Positions 32,937-45,694 of a stretch of 64,000 nt of DNA are shown here, piece by piece; position 1 is the first letter of the stretch, and each line of letters starts with the position of its first letter. The translations under genes and the position numbers were made by a program. Under the pieces are notes generated by a model. The model did no database searches. It was not told where the DNA came from and was given only the letters and a program-made list of their open reading frames with translations. The stretch is from Buddleja alternifolia (taxonomy: Eukaryota > Streptophyta > Magnoliopsida > Lamiales > Scrophulariaceae), in contig CM033408.1 in NCBI GenBank assembly GCA_019426215.1, forward strand, positions 27,073,953 through 27,137,952, read 5' to 3'.

Positions 32937-35900
32937 TTACTTTGATCCACTCGGAGTGTACTTCTCTATCAACTTGTTGAAGGACTCGTCAAAATCCTTC
33001 TCAAGCGCCATTTCTTCCTGCCTATACCTGTGCTTCAGCTCCATCATCCTCGCGTCATGTGCCTTCATCAACTTATCCCTCTCAATGTCAAACTCCTCCA
33101 TTTCTTTGTCCTGAAGCTGAATGAATTTGGCAATTTCTTCAGCCCTAAAACAAGATTATCCAACTGTTAAAAACAATTGCCGTTTTCCAAAGTACAACCT
33201 AAAACAATGACCCCTGCAGCAAATGGTAACAGTATGATTGGCCGCTCACTCATTGGCAGCCAACACAGCAGTGCATTACTCAACAAATCAATGCGCAACT
33301 TGAACTTGCTCTTAGCATGATAAAAGTATAAAATAAGCAGGCAGCAGCAGATAATCACACAAAGAATAAAATTGTTGTTCCTCTTTCAATTAGAAAATAA
33401 TCTACATTTAATACAGCATAAACTCCAGGGAAGAAAGAAAATTTTCTGGTCAGAAGCTGATTATGAATGTTACCTGCGCTCCTCCCCAGACGCCACGTTT
33501 TCCTCAGATTGGGTTACTTTTTCACGCTGATATTGCTGGATTTGCTCAAAGTTCTCCTCCTTGGCGTTTCTGTCATCATAGAACTGTTGGATCTGATCTC
33601 TGAAAAATTGTTCTTGGAAATCCATCTAAGTTCAAATCAAGTATAAAGAATGTGATTAATATCAAGAAGAGGAGGAGAAAGACAGTAAGAGGAAGTAAAT
33701 ACCACTAACAGTAGGAAAATTGTAACTAAAGGCAAACTACAAGCTATCTCGAAACAGAAAAATACCTATAATTGGGGAGAATTAAGAATCTCAGGCATTT
33801 CACACAACCAAAAATATGCTCAGAAGAGAATTAAAGTGGTATTAAATTGGCACTTGCAGTCACTTGGGATCCAAATAGTTCAGTTTGGGACTCAACAATT
33901 TTGACTTCAACACTCTAACGTGGTAAACGAGGTTCAAGTTATAAGAATCACCAACCGACCGAAGAGTATTAGGTTCACCGAATCGAAAGACCATGAACAT
34001 TCACAAGCAACTGAAGTAGGTCAACTTCCATTTATATCACCCAAAAGATAAAAGATTGTTTGAACTTTCTTCATTATCTAAATTGAATAACATTTCACAC
34101 GAAAAGCGACAAGTTCATAAGCATTTTGCTTTGACACCTGCATGCAACTTTAACCATACCTCTTCTTTAATTTGTTCATGATGCTTTTTCGTCCTCAGCT
34201 TCACCACGCGGTTCTCTTCCATTGTCTTCCGCAGCTTTTCAGTCACCAAGCCGTAGGACTCTTCAAGAGCTTTCTTGCTCTTCTGTTCTTCAGAGACTTT
34301 GCTCTTCAACCGTAGTAGTTGTTGGTTATCCTCACTCATCTGCTTCATTTGATTCACAACCATTTCTCTATATGATCTCATCTCATACTTCAGTTTGGTT
34401 TTACCTAAGCATTAATGCAACATTCAAAAACTACTCGAACAAAAGAGAAAATTACTGGTAATTCAATGTCCCATGCCAGCACCATTGAGATGGTTAAGCG
34501 GAAAAAAGAATGAAAAACCTTCTGACAAGCACACAAGACCACACATACACACATAAAGAGCACCTTGGGAATGCTGGTTGAAGATGTCCAAGTCTTGCTT
34601 TCCTGCCATGTAACCGTAAAGTTGGCGTGTTCCTCCAGGGTAGAACGGCACTTTATTCCTTTCCCAAGCAAGCCTATCTCTAAAAGTGTCCTCAAAATGC
34701 TTGTTCAGACGTTCAGCCTCTGCATATCCCACTGCTGAGGCCTCAAAGATCAATACACTCATGCCACGATGCCCCTGTGGTCCGTATGAGTGGCGGGCCC
34801 TTGCTGCAGAATATGAACTGAAATAGTCAAGAAGCTCCTGGTTTCCCATGCCAATCCACTGAGTAACGAAGAGGAAAGATTTAGCGTAACATCAATCCAT
34901 TAAATTAGCATAAAGTAAATAGTAAGGAAATACAAACTTCTACAATAATGTCATACTTTTTCATTTTCATTTTTCTCGAGCTTAGTATTCATGATTACCA
35001 CCATAGGTGGCCAAACTATTTCTTTATCAGCTCTCTCTTCAAGTCCTTTCCATTTCCCAAATATTTCACCAGCTGGGACAGCCGAAATTCCTCTCCTCCG
35101 AAGTTCCTCATCCAAAAGCTCAGCAAGCTCTCTGTGGAGCTTCACCCTTTTGGATCTTTTAGTTTTTGCATGTGTAATAAGGGGCTGCAAGCCACGATAC
35201 CAATCAATAGCTCCAGGGCCTCCGTCGCATGCCGGGCAATGCCAACCTCTTTCAGGTTCATTGAGCTGCTCAACGGTCAGAGCATCAAGACACTGAAATA
35301 GTTTCTTAAACCACCTGTGCTTCTTCCTCGTCTCATGGCTTTTTTGGCTTTCATCAGAATCAAAATCATCGGACAGAAGCTCATCGTCGCTGTCATCCAT
35401 GCCATCCGACTCTTCGTCGTCATCATCATCATCATCGTCAACCTTCAAAGGGTCAACTGTTTGGGCATTTTCCTTAGAGCCCAGGCTATCTTCCGAGGAT
35501 TGAGTAGATGCGGTTCTGGTGGACAATCCCCATCCATTCCATCCATTCTTCAGAGGAGGAGGAATTCCTGCAGGTACAGCAGCAGCAGCAGCATAGTCAG
35601 ACTCGGAACTATGATTAGATGATTGTGGTTTAGCATATCCTCTGCCAGCAAGTTTTCTAGAACCGGAAGACATTGTAGACCAGGCCCGACCAGAGCCCCT
35701 TCCTATTCCACCATGACTTCGCATTCCTAGGTTCTGCAAAGTATCAGGATGACCCCCCCATGTCTTAGAACTGGAATGCTGAGGACCACATTGTTTTGAA
35801 GCATTGCTCTTGCTCCCATTCCTGTTTTTCGATTTTTTTCCACATACTTCCCACCCCTCATCTTGTGCACAATTCACATTCATATCTGACACACCACGGG

Positions 35901-35937
35901 TTATTTGATCAACACCAGGGTTATTTGATCTGATCAT
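32937..35937 (-). CDS. SGS3: SGS3, double-stranded-RNA-binding silencing factor (5 coding exons)
   Basis: Coding exons on the minus strand: 35937-34957, 34858-34564, 34404-34160, 33625-33474 and 33144-32937. All junctions are GT...AG and in phase, giving 626 residues, close to the family's usual ~625. The N-terminus has the GWEVCGKKSKNR motif and Ser/Gly-rich and acidic Asp stretches. The zf-XS zinc finger (CPAC...LITHAKTK) is near residues 233-265. The XS RNA-binding domain starts at VWPPMVVIMNT (near 308) and continues through GMGNQELLDYFS, ARHSYGPQGHRGMSVLIFE and RQLYGYMA. The rest is a long coiled coil (MRSYREMVVNQMKQMSEDNQ ... KLIEKYTPSGSK). SGS3 partners RDR6 in cytoplasmic bodies to convert cleaved RNA to dsRNA for tasiRNA and antiviral silencing. 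No lesion is visible. Confidence 0.95.
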
Positions 35938-35939
35938 CT

Positions 35940-36393
35940 CTGGAACAACATCATCTCACCACAATAAGATCAACATAGTGAAGAGAGAAGAAAAGCAACA
36001 CATAATTGAGATTTTCGCGGTTCGGTCACTTGGCCTACATCTTATTCATTCTCTCTTAAAATATGGGATTACAATCACTATCTATCAATTTATTTACTTA
36101 GATAGATAAAAACTACGCATGTAAAGAAATAATAATAATAAATGGAGGAAATCACTCCAAAATCATCATCAAATCCTCAAGAATATCACAACAATATGAA
36201 GAATCAGATTAAAACATTGATAATTGCATTACACGTAAACAAAGAATTATACAAACAAAAGCATTATTTCACATTTTACTTCTACATAATAGAATTTGAA
36301 AAAAAAAAAAAGTACAAAGGATCAATTAAATAAACAACAGATAAATCAAAATTGGCATTTCTATTTTACATCAAAATCATGAAGTAATATTAC
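35940..36393 (-). other. 5' UTR intron of SGS3, with a copia LTR scrap
   Basis: A donor GTGAAAG|GTAATATT (complement of about 36391-36394) and an acceptor GTTCCAG| just before AGATG (35940) delimit a ~450-base intron. With this splice, 35937 becomes the first ATG of the mRNA. Without it, a stop lies 8 codons upstream in frame. Inside, 'gcggttcggtcacttggcctac' near 36018 matches the LTR block of the copia elements in this window, so part of the intron appears transposon-derived. Confidence 0.55.
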
Positions 36394-36490
36394 CTTTCAC
36401 CGGCGATTGAGTAACAAGCACTTGTCTATGGAGGAAGAGAGGAGTGAGAGTGAGAGTGAGAGTGAGAGTGTGCAAATATATATAGAATGT
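36394..36490 (-). promoter_or_regulatory. SGS3 5' UTR exon and TATA region
   Basis: The putative leader exon lies left of a (CTCTCA/GAGAGT)n-type tract at 36437-36469. On the minus strand a TATA-like 'ctatatatat' sits at about 36476-36485, placing transcription start near 36450. The leader contains no ATG. Confidence 0.5.
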
Positions 36491-36651
36491 ACCTCCGGAC
36501 CCCAAATTGCTTTTCAATTTTGGTTAATACTTAATAGTGAAGGTGAAATTAAAATGAAATAGTGTAAATTTAATCTAATCTAATCTAAATTCGTATGAAT
36601 AACTCAATTGTTTGTTTTATTGTGAATGTACTTTCTTAATTTAATAATTAA

Positions 36652-37012
36652 TACTACATCCATTCCAAAAAAAGTATTCACTATTTTACTTTTGTATGTC
36701 CCAATATTTGTCTCTTATTATTAAAATAGATATTTATCGTTTGATTTGACTAAATTACCTTCCATTATAATTGAAAAGTATATAATTAATTCATTTTTAC
36801 CATAGCATCGCAATCATATTTAAGGAAAAAAAGTTTCATATATAGATAGCAGACAAGAGTTATAAATTAAATTAACATCATATCATGTTTTATAAGGTAA
36901 TGTTATTAATTGTTTTTTGTTTTATGGAAAAGGTATTTTTAAGAAACAATGGCCTTTTTTTAAATCATAACAAAAGTCAAAGGGGACATTCTTTTTGTAA
37001 CGGAGTAAGTAG
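36652..37012. mobile_element. Stowaway-like MITE
   Basis: The left tip 'tactacatccattcc' and the right tip (complement of 'gtaacggagtaagta') match the common plant 'tactccctccgt' Tc1/mariner MITE tips. The interior is AT-rich with inverted 'ggggacatt'-type blocks. Confidence 0.6.
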
Positions 37013-37328
37013 TTGAATTTTCTAAAAAAAAATTCATTAAGTAGTAGGAGTCCAATTACGTTAAATAATTATATGTTTTGTATTATATAAGAATACCTTT
37101 TTTGAAAGAAGCGATTATATCATCGCATTAAATCAATTCCAAATGAATATCTATCTATTACAAGTAAGCATCATCAACAAATTTTATTATAAATTATTAC
37201 AAACTACCATATAAGTAGAAAAAGCAATTCACATACATTAATAAGAGTCGAACCCATAATCTCTTGATTATATGTCGTCAACCTTGACCAACTAGATCCG
37301 ACCTCATTGACGTGTTATATAAGAATTC

Positions 37329-37575
37329 TTAATACTTAAGAAAAGAATCAAATTGCCAAAAATCCTTAAATCATTTTCTTTAAATGGCCCATGAGTAGGC
37401 AACTTGAAAGCGAGACTCATTGCTCCATGGGTCAGTCAATGTTATTGAGAATACTTAATACTCAAGAAAAGAATCAAATTGCTATTGGCCAAAAATCCTT
37501 AAATCATTTTCTTTAAGTGGCCGATGAGTTGGCAACTTGAAAGAGAGACTCATTGTTCCATAGGTCAATGGGTGT
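37329..37575. repeat. 126-bp tandem duplication
   Basis: The block beginning 'ttaatactta.agaaaagaa' at 37329 recurs at 37455, offset 126 bases. Both include 'aaaatccttaaatcatttt' and 'gcaacttgaaag.gagactcattg'. A few substitutions and a short insertion separate the copies. Confidence 0.85.
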
Positions 37576-37679
37576 TGGGTTTCTTTCACTTTAATCTCTA
37601 ATAATTAACAAAAAAGTTGTTGACTATAAAGGACCTCTATTTTGAAATTAGAGGATTAATATAAAAAATTGATTATTTT

Positions 37680-38030
37680 TGTTATGAAATAAACTCAAAT
37701 ATTATAAAGTTGAGAGAATAAAATGAGAGAATGAGAGAATTAAGTAGAGAACTCTTTTACTGATATTCTTGTGTCTATTTACAATATAATGGCATTGCCT
37801 ATTTATAGGCACAAAACTAGAATATCAAAAGTTTATTACCTAAAGAGTAAATTATATTTACTTATGATGGAAAATGAAAAGTCATGGAGATGAAGAGTTT
37901 TTGGGAGATGAGTAGACATAATGATTAAAGTTAAATGACCATAAAGAAATTGGGAGATGAATGATTAAAGTTAAGTGGTCATAAAGAAATTGGGAGATGA
38001 ATAGACATCCACAAATAATTATTCATAATA
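37680..38030 (-). repeat. Solo LTR of the 41.5-kb copia family
   Basis: It matches the LTRs at 41550 and 55678 along its length (TGTTATGAAATAA...TTCATAATA) and is flanked by target duplication atttt (37675-37679 and 38031-38035). It is ~100 bases longer because an internal segment ending 'gaaattgggagatgaat' is tandemly duplicated near 37910-38000. Confidence 0.9.
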
Positions 38031-38934
38031 ATTTTCTTATTATTAATAGTAGGAGTCTAATTATATTAAGAGAAAAAACATTTCTATGGACATATTTATA
38101 TATTATATACTAATGAGGAAAACCATTTAGTAGTATTATATTATGTATCCAATCACATGAGGAACCAAGTTAGTTTGTACAGATTTTTTCAACCTAAATT
38201 TCTATAATATATTATATAATAGATACGAACACCCTTTTTTCTGTTACTTTAACAAAAAATTTAAGAATACAGTGCTTGAAAATAATGTTACTTTAACAAA
38301 AAATTTAAGAATACAGTGCTTGAAAATAATGTCAGTTAAGCAATTGTAGTAAAAATATGATGTATATTATATTTGATCAATAAAGAATCATATACACAAT
38401 ATTCGTATGTGATATGACGATTATAGTTGTTTTATCTTTTGAATCTTATAATAAAGAATATGCTCTCTGCGTTACTTTACCCTTAACGGTATGAAAATTG
38501 ATATTTGAACATTATTAGTAAAAGTGATATGACAAAAGAAGTAAATGTACTTGTGTGGATCACGAGAAAGTAGATATGAAATCGGTGATAAATTTTAAAA
38601 AACTAGATATGTTTTAGAGTTTTGAAGTTGCGACAGAGTATTTGATGAAAAATTGAAGACGACTTACGAATGTGGTGAAATCAGCATGGATCACCCGATT
38701 GGACCATTCAAATTGGGAATCGAGCCTCAAAATGGGTGGTTTAAATGGTAGAATCATTTGATCAGCCGAATCTTTCGCGGGCTAGGAAAATCGGGCAATT
38801 TGCACTCTTCCTTAAATCTGCAAAACCAACAAACATTTTTTTCTCCCAATTTCCCGTCTTCTGGTTCACGGCTTCACGCCTCATGTGCTTCTGTTTCTTT
38901 TAGTTTTCTCCTTGCCACAAATTCAAAAGTTCAA
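38031..38934. repeat. Spacer with a perfect 44-bp tandem duplication at 38243-38330
   Basis: The 44-base unit starting 'gttactttaacaaaaaattt' occurs twice back to back (38243-38286 and 38287-38330). The remainder of the interval is AT-rich with no gene. Confidence 0.85.
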
Positions 38935-39550
38935 GCCCCGATTGGATGGCACGCTGTTTCCCGTTTCTGGATTACTCAGATATTTTTTTTCATCAAAAAT
39001 ACGTTTGTTTGACATCTCTTAAAAATATCTCAAAGAAATGTTACAAACAATTTTCCTAAAGAAAATCTCAAATTTCTTTGCAAAATGGATATATTTAGGT
39101 GTTATCTCTCTTAAATTTTTCTCAGAAAGTCAGAATTTTTACTATTCATGATTAGACAGTTCACCCAATAATTAAAATTATTTTATCTGCCAATATCTTA
39201 ATATAATCATCAAAATAATCACATATTTTTATTTGAAATGATGTAAGCTACGAAATAAGATCCACTTTGCATATTTTTAAATGCCTTAATCTATAAATTT
39301 AACTTAAATATTTTTTTATAAAAACAAAACTCATCCATACTTATTTCCAAAAAAAAAAAATATATTTTTTCTTACAAAAAAGACATAGCACATCACACTT
39401 AATCATTACATTTTTTTCTATATATATAAAAAAAAAAACCAATCCAAACACACTTCCTCCATCATATTTCTACCTTCTTAAAAACAATTTCTCATACTTT
39501 ATCTATAAAAAATAAAAAATGAAAAAAACATGTTCATCCAATCGGGCCCT
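38935..39550. mobile_element. TIR element with GATTGGAT tips
   Basis: The left tip 'gccccgattggatggcac' and the right tip (complement of 'gttcatccaatcgggccc') are inverted. The arms share 'catttttt..ttt' and 'aaattgtttt' blocks. There is no coding content and the ends are approximate. Confidence 0.55.
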
Positions 39551-39876
39551 TAATTTTCACTTCCTCATCTCTTTTATCCACCATTAACTTTTTGTTTTTT
39601 TGGGGGAAATCAATTGCAAAAAATAAAAGGGGGTAGTACAAAAAAGTGCACAAGGGGATTTCTTGCCACAACCAAGCACCTATACTAGAACAAAAATAAG
39701 AATAACTAGTGCCTAACCAATCTAGTCTATAGACCAACATCTACCAGAAATAAGTATACCCATGTTCGAACGTTTGTAATACACGTTCAAAAGATTACAA
39801 AGAATAACCTACCACGCTATCATCTAAATTCTCCAAATGCCAATAATAATAGCATCACTCCTAAAAACAAAATTCA

Positions 39877-40540
39877 TCAATTAGAACTCTTCGCAAGGGC
39901 ATCCTTGCTTATAGCCCTACTCAATGAATTAGTTTTCATTCCCCCCAATTCAGATTGAACCCGGAAGCTTTGTGAATTGCCCGAATCATAAGCCAATATA
40001 TCTTCAACTAAACTTGCAAATTTATTCATGACCAGTAATGTATCCTTACCTGAATCATCTCCATCACCCAGATTCCTCGACGAGATCATTGGATCACTCT
40101 TCGTTTCTTCTTCTCTTTGTCGCCGGCTTTTTACTTACACTGATCCACTCATCCATCTTAGGGTTCGATTTTGGAATTTTATTGATGACTTGTTGCTTAG
40201 GAACATATATAGTCACCGGTGGTTTATCTTCCTTCCTAACTTTAGGACATTGTTGACAATTATGTCCGAACAACTTACATACCGTACAAGTCTTGGGTTT
40301 CCATTCATATTCAACTGTTATCCTACACGAACCATTGTATTCTCTTGATTCCGAAGATAGCAACATATAAACTTCCTCTTGAAATCCAACCCTTATTGTC
40401 ACAAGAATATACACCCTAGCCTAGTCAATACGCTCCATAGATAAAGTAAACGTATCAGGATATAATGGGCGTCCTAATGCACTTGCAACAACACTCAACC
40501 CATCTATTGTCCAAAATTCTGACGGTAAATGGTTAAACAA
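39877..40540 (-). pseudogene. LINE ORF1 (DUF4283 / CCHC) relic
   Basis: On the minus strand it reads FNHLPSEFWTIDGLSVVASALGRPLYPD, matching the DUF4283-type core of plant LINE ORF1. This is followed after an in-frame TAG (ERID, stop, ARV) by VEYEWKPKTCTVCKLFGHNCQQC, a CX2CX4HX4C zinc knuckle. A basic tail KKPATKRRRNEE comes next and then, in another frame, a further ORF1-like stretch to 39877. No reverse transcriptase follows. The flanking 39551-39876 and 40541-41177 show no gene. Confidence 0.7.
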
Positions 40541-41177
40541 GATGCTTCAAACCCAAGACAAGATGCTTCAATGGTAAAACTTTTTCTCTCATTTATTTAC
40601 ATATAAATTCTATTTTTGTTTGTTAATTCTTCAGGTATTAGAATTTGAGTAGATGAAGAAAAGACTTTGTTTAGCTAATCCTATCATTTCATTATACGTG
40701 AACTGAATCTTTTATATTTATTTGGATCGTGGAATTAAAAAAACTTGTATATTTCTTTGCTAAGTGCGAGCAAAAGGTTCATGGAAAGTGGAAACAAAAA
40801 ATAGAGGAAATGCATTTTTTTTTCATATTTTTGTATTTTATTATAATATTTTCTAGTATATTAATTATTATTTATTGCATAATTATGACAATACCAGTTC
40901 GATCACGATTGTCCCAGTGGTCGGATCGGTGATTCGTAACCCGGTCATTTTTCCAGTTTGATGAATAAGCCGGGTTTCAAAAATTGCCCCTGACTTGCTA
41001 CACAAATTTTTGAAATCTTATGTCGTGTTTAATTGAAACTAGTCAACGTAACACACTCGGTGCAAATGCAAAAAAAAATAAAGAATTTCTTTTAGTAAAA
41101 ATCAATTTGACAATTAAATTTTGAGCTAAAACCAAATAAATAAAATATAATGAAAAGAGTATAAGAAAAAAGAGCAT

Positions 41178-41549
41178 ATTCATGTGTATAATGTACAAAT
41201 TTCGATTCAGATAGGTAAACATCTTCATACAGGGAGCAGGATAAGATCATAAGAACATTATATATAATCTTGCAGTTCTTCTCTCCTATTTCAATATTCC
41301 ACCGTCTCATATGTAGTCTTTCCCTAACTCAATTAATTCGTGATATTGGCATCAATGCTTATGTGAAATTAATAGGTCAGCTGGTTCTTCCGGGTTAGAC
41401 TGGATGGGTTCGGTTATGGTTCTGGGGCGGGTCAGTATCTGGTTCTGATAAGGACTATTTGCGCGGGTCTAGGACCCCTGCAACTCGATCATCATTGACA
41501 TTCCTGATTCTATAATAAAATGATATTAGCTTATATTGTACTTTATTTC
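41178..41549. repeat. Paralogous segment B, left half
   Basis: It matches 8312-8526 and then, without a gap, 12215 onward. It is therefore the uninterrupted version of the site occupied by the 3.7-kb copia element ('cttccgggttagactgg' here against 'ctgccaggt | element | caggttagactgc' there). It is itself interrupted after 41549. Confidence 0.85.
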
Positions 41550-41803
41550 TGTTATGAAAATAACCCCAAAATATTAAAAAGTTGAGAGAAAATAAAATGA
41601 GAGAATGAGAGAATTCTTTTATTGATATTTTTGTGTGTATTTACAATACAATGTCATTGCCTATTTATAGGCACAAACAAGAATTTCAAAGGTTTATTAC
41701 CTAAAGAGTAAATTATATTTACTCATGGTGGAAAATGAGAAGTCATGAAGATGAAGAGTTTTTGGGAGTCGTATGGACATCCACAAAATAATTATTCATA
41801 ATA
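41550..41803 (-). repeat. 3' LTR of the nested copia element
   Basis: Near-identical to 55678-55932; ends TGTTATG...CATAATA on the plus strand. Confidence 0.93.
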
Positions 41804-42017
41804 CTCCCCCTTGGATGTCCATCACTTAAAAATATGCCTCGTTAAAACCTTATTAGGAAAAACCCAATGGGACAAAAACCTAATGAAGGAAAAAAGTACA
41901 TATCAATACACAATCAAATGCTGCCTCATTAAAAATCTTACCAGGAAAACCCAGTGGGAAAAACCTTGGTTAAGGGAAAAAGAGTGCAGCGCGTATTATC
42001 TCCCCCTCATGACAATA

Positions 42018-43238
42018 TCAGTCAAAATCTTTAAGTCTACGCACGCCAATCTTGTAGACTAATTTTTCAAATGTTGCTGCAGGAAGTGCCTTGGTGAACA
42101 AATCAGCAAGATTATCACAGGAACGGATTTGTTGAACATTGATATCACCATTCTTCTGAAGATCATGAGTGAAAAAGAACTTTAGTGAAATATGCTTTGT
42201 TCTATCTCCTTTAATGTACCCTTCTTTCAATTGTGCGATACATGCAGAATTATCTTCATATAAGATCGTCGGGATCATTTTTCCAGAAGATAAACCACAA
42301 GTCCCTCGAATGTGTTGAATCATGGATCTTAACCAAACACATTCTCGACTTACCTCGTGAATAGCCAAGATTTCTGCATGATTAGATAATGTGGCTGATA
42401 GGGTTTGTTTCATAGACCGCTATGAAATGGCTGTGCCACCACATGTAAATAAATAGCCCGTTTGTGAACGACCATTATGAGGATCAGACATATATCCAGC
42501 ATCTGCATATCCAACCAATTCGGACTTGGGTACATTTGAATAAAACAAGCCCATATCGATTGTTCCTCTAAGGTAGCAGAGTACCTGTTTAACCCCATTC
42601 CAATGCCTTCGTGTAGGAGAAGAACTATATCTTGCTAATAGATTAACAGTGAATGCTATATCAGGTCGAGTATGACAAGCAAGATACATTAGTGCACCGA
42701 TTGCACTTAGATATGGTACTTCAGGACCAAGGAGTTCTTCATCACCTTCTCGAGGTCGAAAAGGATCCTTGTTCACATCTAGTGACCTTACGACCATCGG
42801 GGTGCTCAATGGATGTGATTTATCCATGTAAAATCGCTTTAACACCTTTGATACATAAGCGTCTTGATATACAAAAATTTCGTTCTTTAAATATTCAATT
42901 CGCAACCCAAGGCAAAATTTTGTTCTTCCAAGATCTTTCATCTCAAATTCTTTCTTTAAGCAATTAACAGCTTTTTGAATCTCTTCAGGAGTTCCAACGA
43001 TATTTAAATCGTCAACATAAACTGTAATTATAACAAACTCATTTCCTGATCTTTTCATGAAAATACAAGGACAAATTTGATCATTCTTATATCCTTCTTT
43101 CAACAAATATTCACTGAGACGATTATACCACATTCGTCCAGATTGTTTCAGTCCATACAATGACTTACTTAATTTAGTTGAATAATGTTCTCGAGAACTT
43201 GAATTATATACTTCAGGCATATTAAATCCTTCAGGGAT

Positions 43239-43270
<32 letters not shown>

Positions 43271-45537
43271 CATTATCAAGCGAGCCATACAAATAGGCTG
43301 TAACAACATCCCTTAGACGCAAATCAAGTTTTTCATGCACTGCCAGACTTATTATATAATGAAAAGTAGTTGCATCCACCACAGGAGAATAAGTCTCCTC
43401 ATAATCTATGCCAAGTCGTTGCGAAAATCCTTGGGTAACAAGACGTGCCTTATATCTTACAATTTCATTTTTCTCATTTCGTTTTCGCACAAATACCCAT
43501 TTGTATCCTACTGACTTTACATATTCATGTGTACGGACTACAGGTCCAAAAACTTTTCATTTTTCAGGCGAGTTTAACTCTGCCCCCATTGCGTCTTTCC
43601 ATTTTGGCCAATCATTTCTTTGTCGACATTCATTAACAGACTTTGGTTCTTGATCCTCATTATCATTCATCATATTTAGGGCTACATTATATGCAAATTT
43701 ATCAACAACGTTGACTTCATTTCGATTTCATCGTTTCCTGTTCATAACATAATCTATTGAGATCTCATTATTTTCACAAGTTTCAGGTACCTGAGGTTCT
43801 TCTGGAACCGAAATATTAGTTATGACTGGGGACTCTTCTGGAGTTATATTATCCTCGATTAGACCATCTTGATTTTTAGCTCCTTTTCTTTTTCGAGGAT
43901 GACTATCTTTGGAACCGATAGGTCTAACACGCTTCAGGCGTGCAGTAGACTCATTACTTTGACCTTCAGGGACAACAATTCTTACTGGAGCATTAACAGC
44001 TGGTACATGTGACTTAGTCACTTTCTTTAGGTTAGTAAAAGCGTCTGGTAGTTAGTTAGCTAAACCTTGCAAGTGAATTATCTTTTGAACTTCCAGTTCG
44101 CTTTGTTTTGTTCGAGGATCAAGATGAGATAAAGATAATTCATTCCAACTAATTTTCTTTTCCAGCTGCTTATTTTCTCCCCCTAATGTTGGGAAATCTA
44201 ATTCATCAAAATGACAATCAGCAAATCGAGCCGTAAATAAATCTCCAGTCAATGGCTCTAGATACTTTATTATTGATGGAGACTCTAATCCAACATATAT
44301 TCCCAATTTCCTTTGAGGACCCATCTTAGTGTGTTGTGGTGGAGCAATTGCAACGTAGACCGCACATCCAAAAATTCTTAGTTGGGAAATATTTGGTTCC
44401 TGACCAAAAACCAAGTGTAATGGGAAGAATTTATGATAACTTGTTAGCCTTATGCGAATAAGTGCTGCTGCATGCAAAATAGCATGTCCCCAACAAGAAA
44501 TAGGAAGTTTTGATCTCATAAGTAATGGTCTTGCAATTAACTGCAGACACTTAATAAACGATTCTGCTAGACCGTTTTGTGTATGAACATGTGCTACAGG
44601 ATGTTCAACATCAATTCCAATAGACATACAATAGTCATTGAACGTTTTGGAAGTAAATTCACCCGCATTATCAAAGCGTATCTTCTTAATTGGATGATCA
44701 GGAAAATGTGCTCATAGTCTAATCAATTGAGTCAGCAATCTCGCAAACGCCAGGTTGCGAGTTGATAACAAAGATACATGTGACCATCTTGTTGATGCAT
44801 CAATTAAAACCATAAAATATCTAAAATGGTTCACACAACGGGTGTATTGGTCCACAAATATCGCCTTGAATACGTTCCAAAAACGTAAGAGATTCACTTC
44901 CAACTTTTGTTGTTGATGGTTGAATAATCAACTTTCCTTGTGAACAAGCAGCACATGAGAAATCATTCAATTGAAGAATCTACTGTCTCTTCAATGGATG
45001 ACCACATGAATTCTCAATTATCTTTCGCATCATAATTGATCTGGGATGGCTCAACCGGTCATGCCAAACAATAAACTTATTTTGATTTGCAAACTTCTGG
45101 TTTACGATAACATGTGTTTCAATAGTAGATATATGCGTGTAGTACAAACCGGAGGAAAATGCAGGCAACTTTTCCAATATTCATTTGTTACCAGATATTG
45201 TATTAGTGATGTAAAGATACTCAATATTGCCATCACTTGTTGTCTCAATATGATATCCATTTCTGCGAATATCTTTGAAGCTTAGTAAATTTCTTTGAGA
45301 CTTAGTAGAATATAATGCTTCATCAATATAAAATTGCGTTCCTCCGTGTAACAATATATTAGCTTTGTCGGAGCCTTCAATTAACTTTGCACTACCCGAT
45401 ATAGTACTAACATTGGCTTCTTGCATTACTAAATAAGAGAAATATTTTTTATTCTTGAGGATGGTGTGAGTTGTGGCACTATCAGCGAGACACATATCTT
45501 CATTATTGATATTGTTGTTGATCGAGTAAATACTCAT
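42018..45537 (-). pseudogene. Copia pol relic of the nested element
   Basis: Domains in minus-strand order. Protease is at 45181-45537 (CLADSATTHTIL). The pre-integrase site is at 44980-45177 (VWHDRLSHP). Integrase pieces lie at 44712-44903 (FMVLIDASTRWSHVSLLS) and 44052-44627 (HTQNGLAESFIKCLQLIARPLL). A linker is at 43728-44021. RT is at 42420-43490 (ARLVTQGFSQ, YGLKQSGRMWYNRL, VYVDDLNIVG). RNase H is at 42018-42413 (NSACIAQLKEGYIKGDRTKHI, LADLFTKALP). RT and RNase H are one frame split only by TAG at 42420-42422 in place of a Trp codon. Several frame changes break integrase. RT also contains a TA-repeat-coded Tyr-Ile tract (separate entry). Confidence 0.9.
43243..43270 (-). repeat. (TA)n microsatellite inside RT coding sequence
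   Basis: About 28 bases of TA repeat, read in frame as alternating Tyr and Ile between SLDNDI and MKIPEGF. Related RTs read DIYM here, so the repeat has expanded without breaking the frame. Confidence 0.9.
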
Positions 45538-45694
45538 TCTTTATTGAAACATAAAAAGAAATAAATCAATACCAAACAATATTATATAATATAAGAACGA
45601 CAATCTGATGAATAAATTCATTTATTGATCTTAAAAAGAAAACAACATGCTTAAATATTTATTTATAAATTGTTAGAATTAAAACTTAACAAAT

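Noticed and set aside
37329..38330. Regularly repeated blocks as a possible CRISPR-like array
   Set aside because: Simple two-copy tandem duplications without spacers, in a plant nuclear context.
38758..39012. 84-codon plus-strand frame
   Set aside because: No family resemblance, and its 3' half overlaps the left arm of a TIR element.
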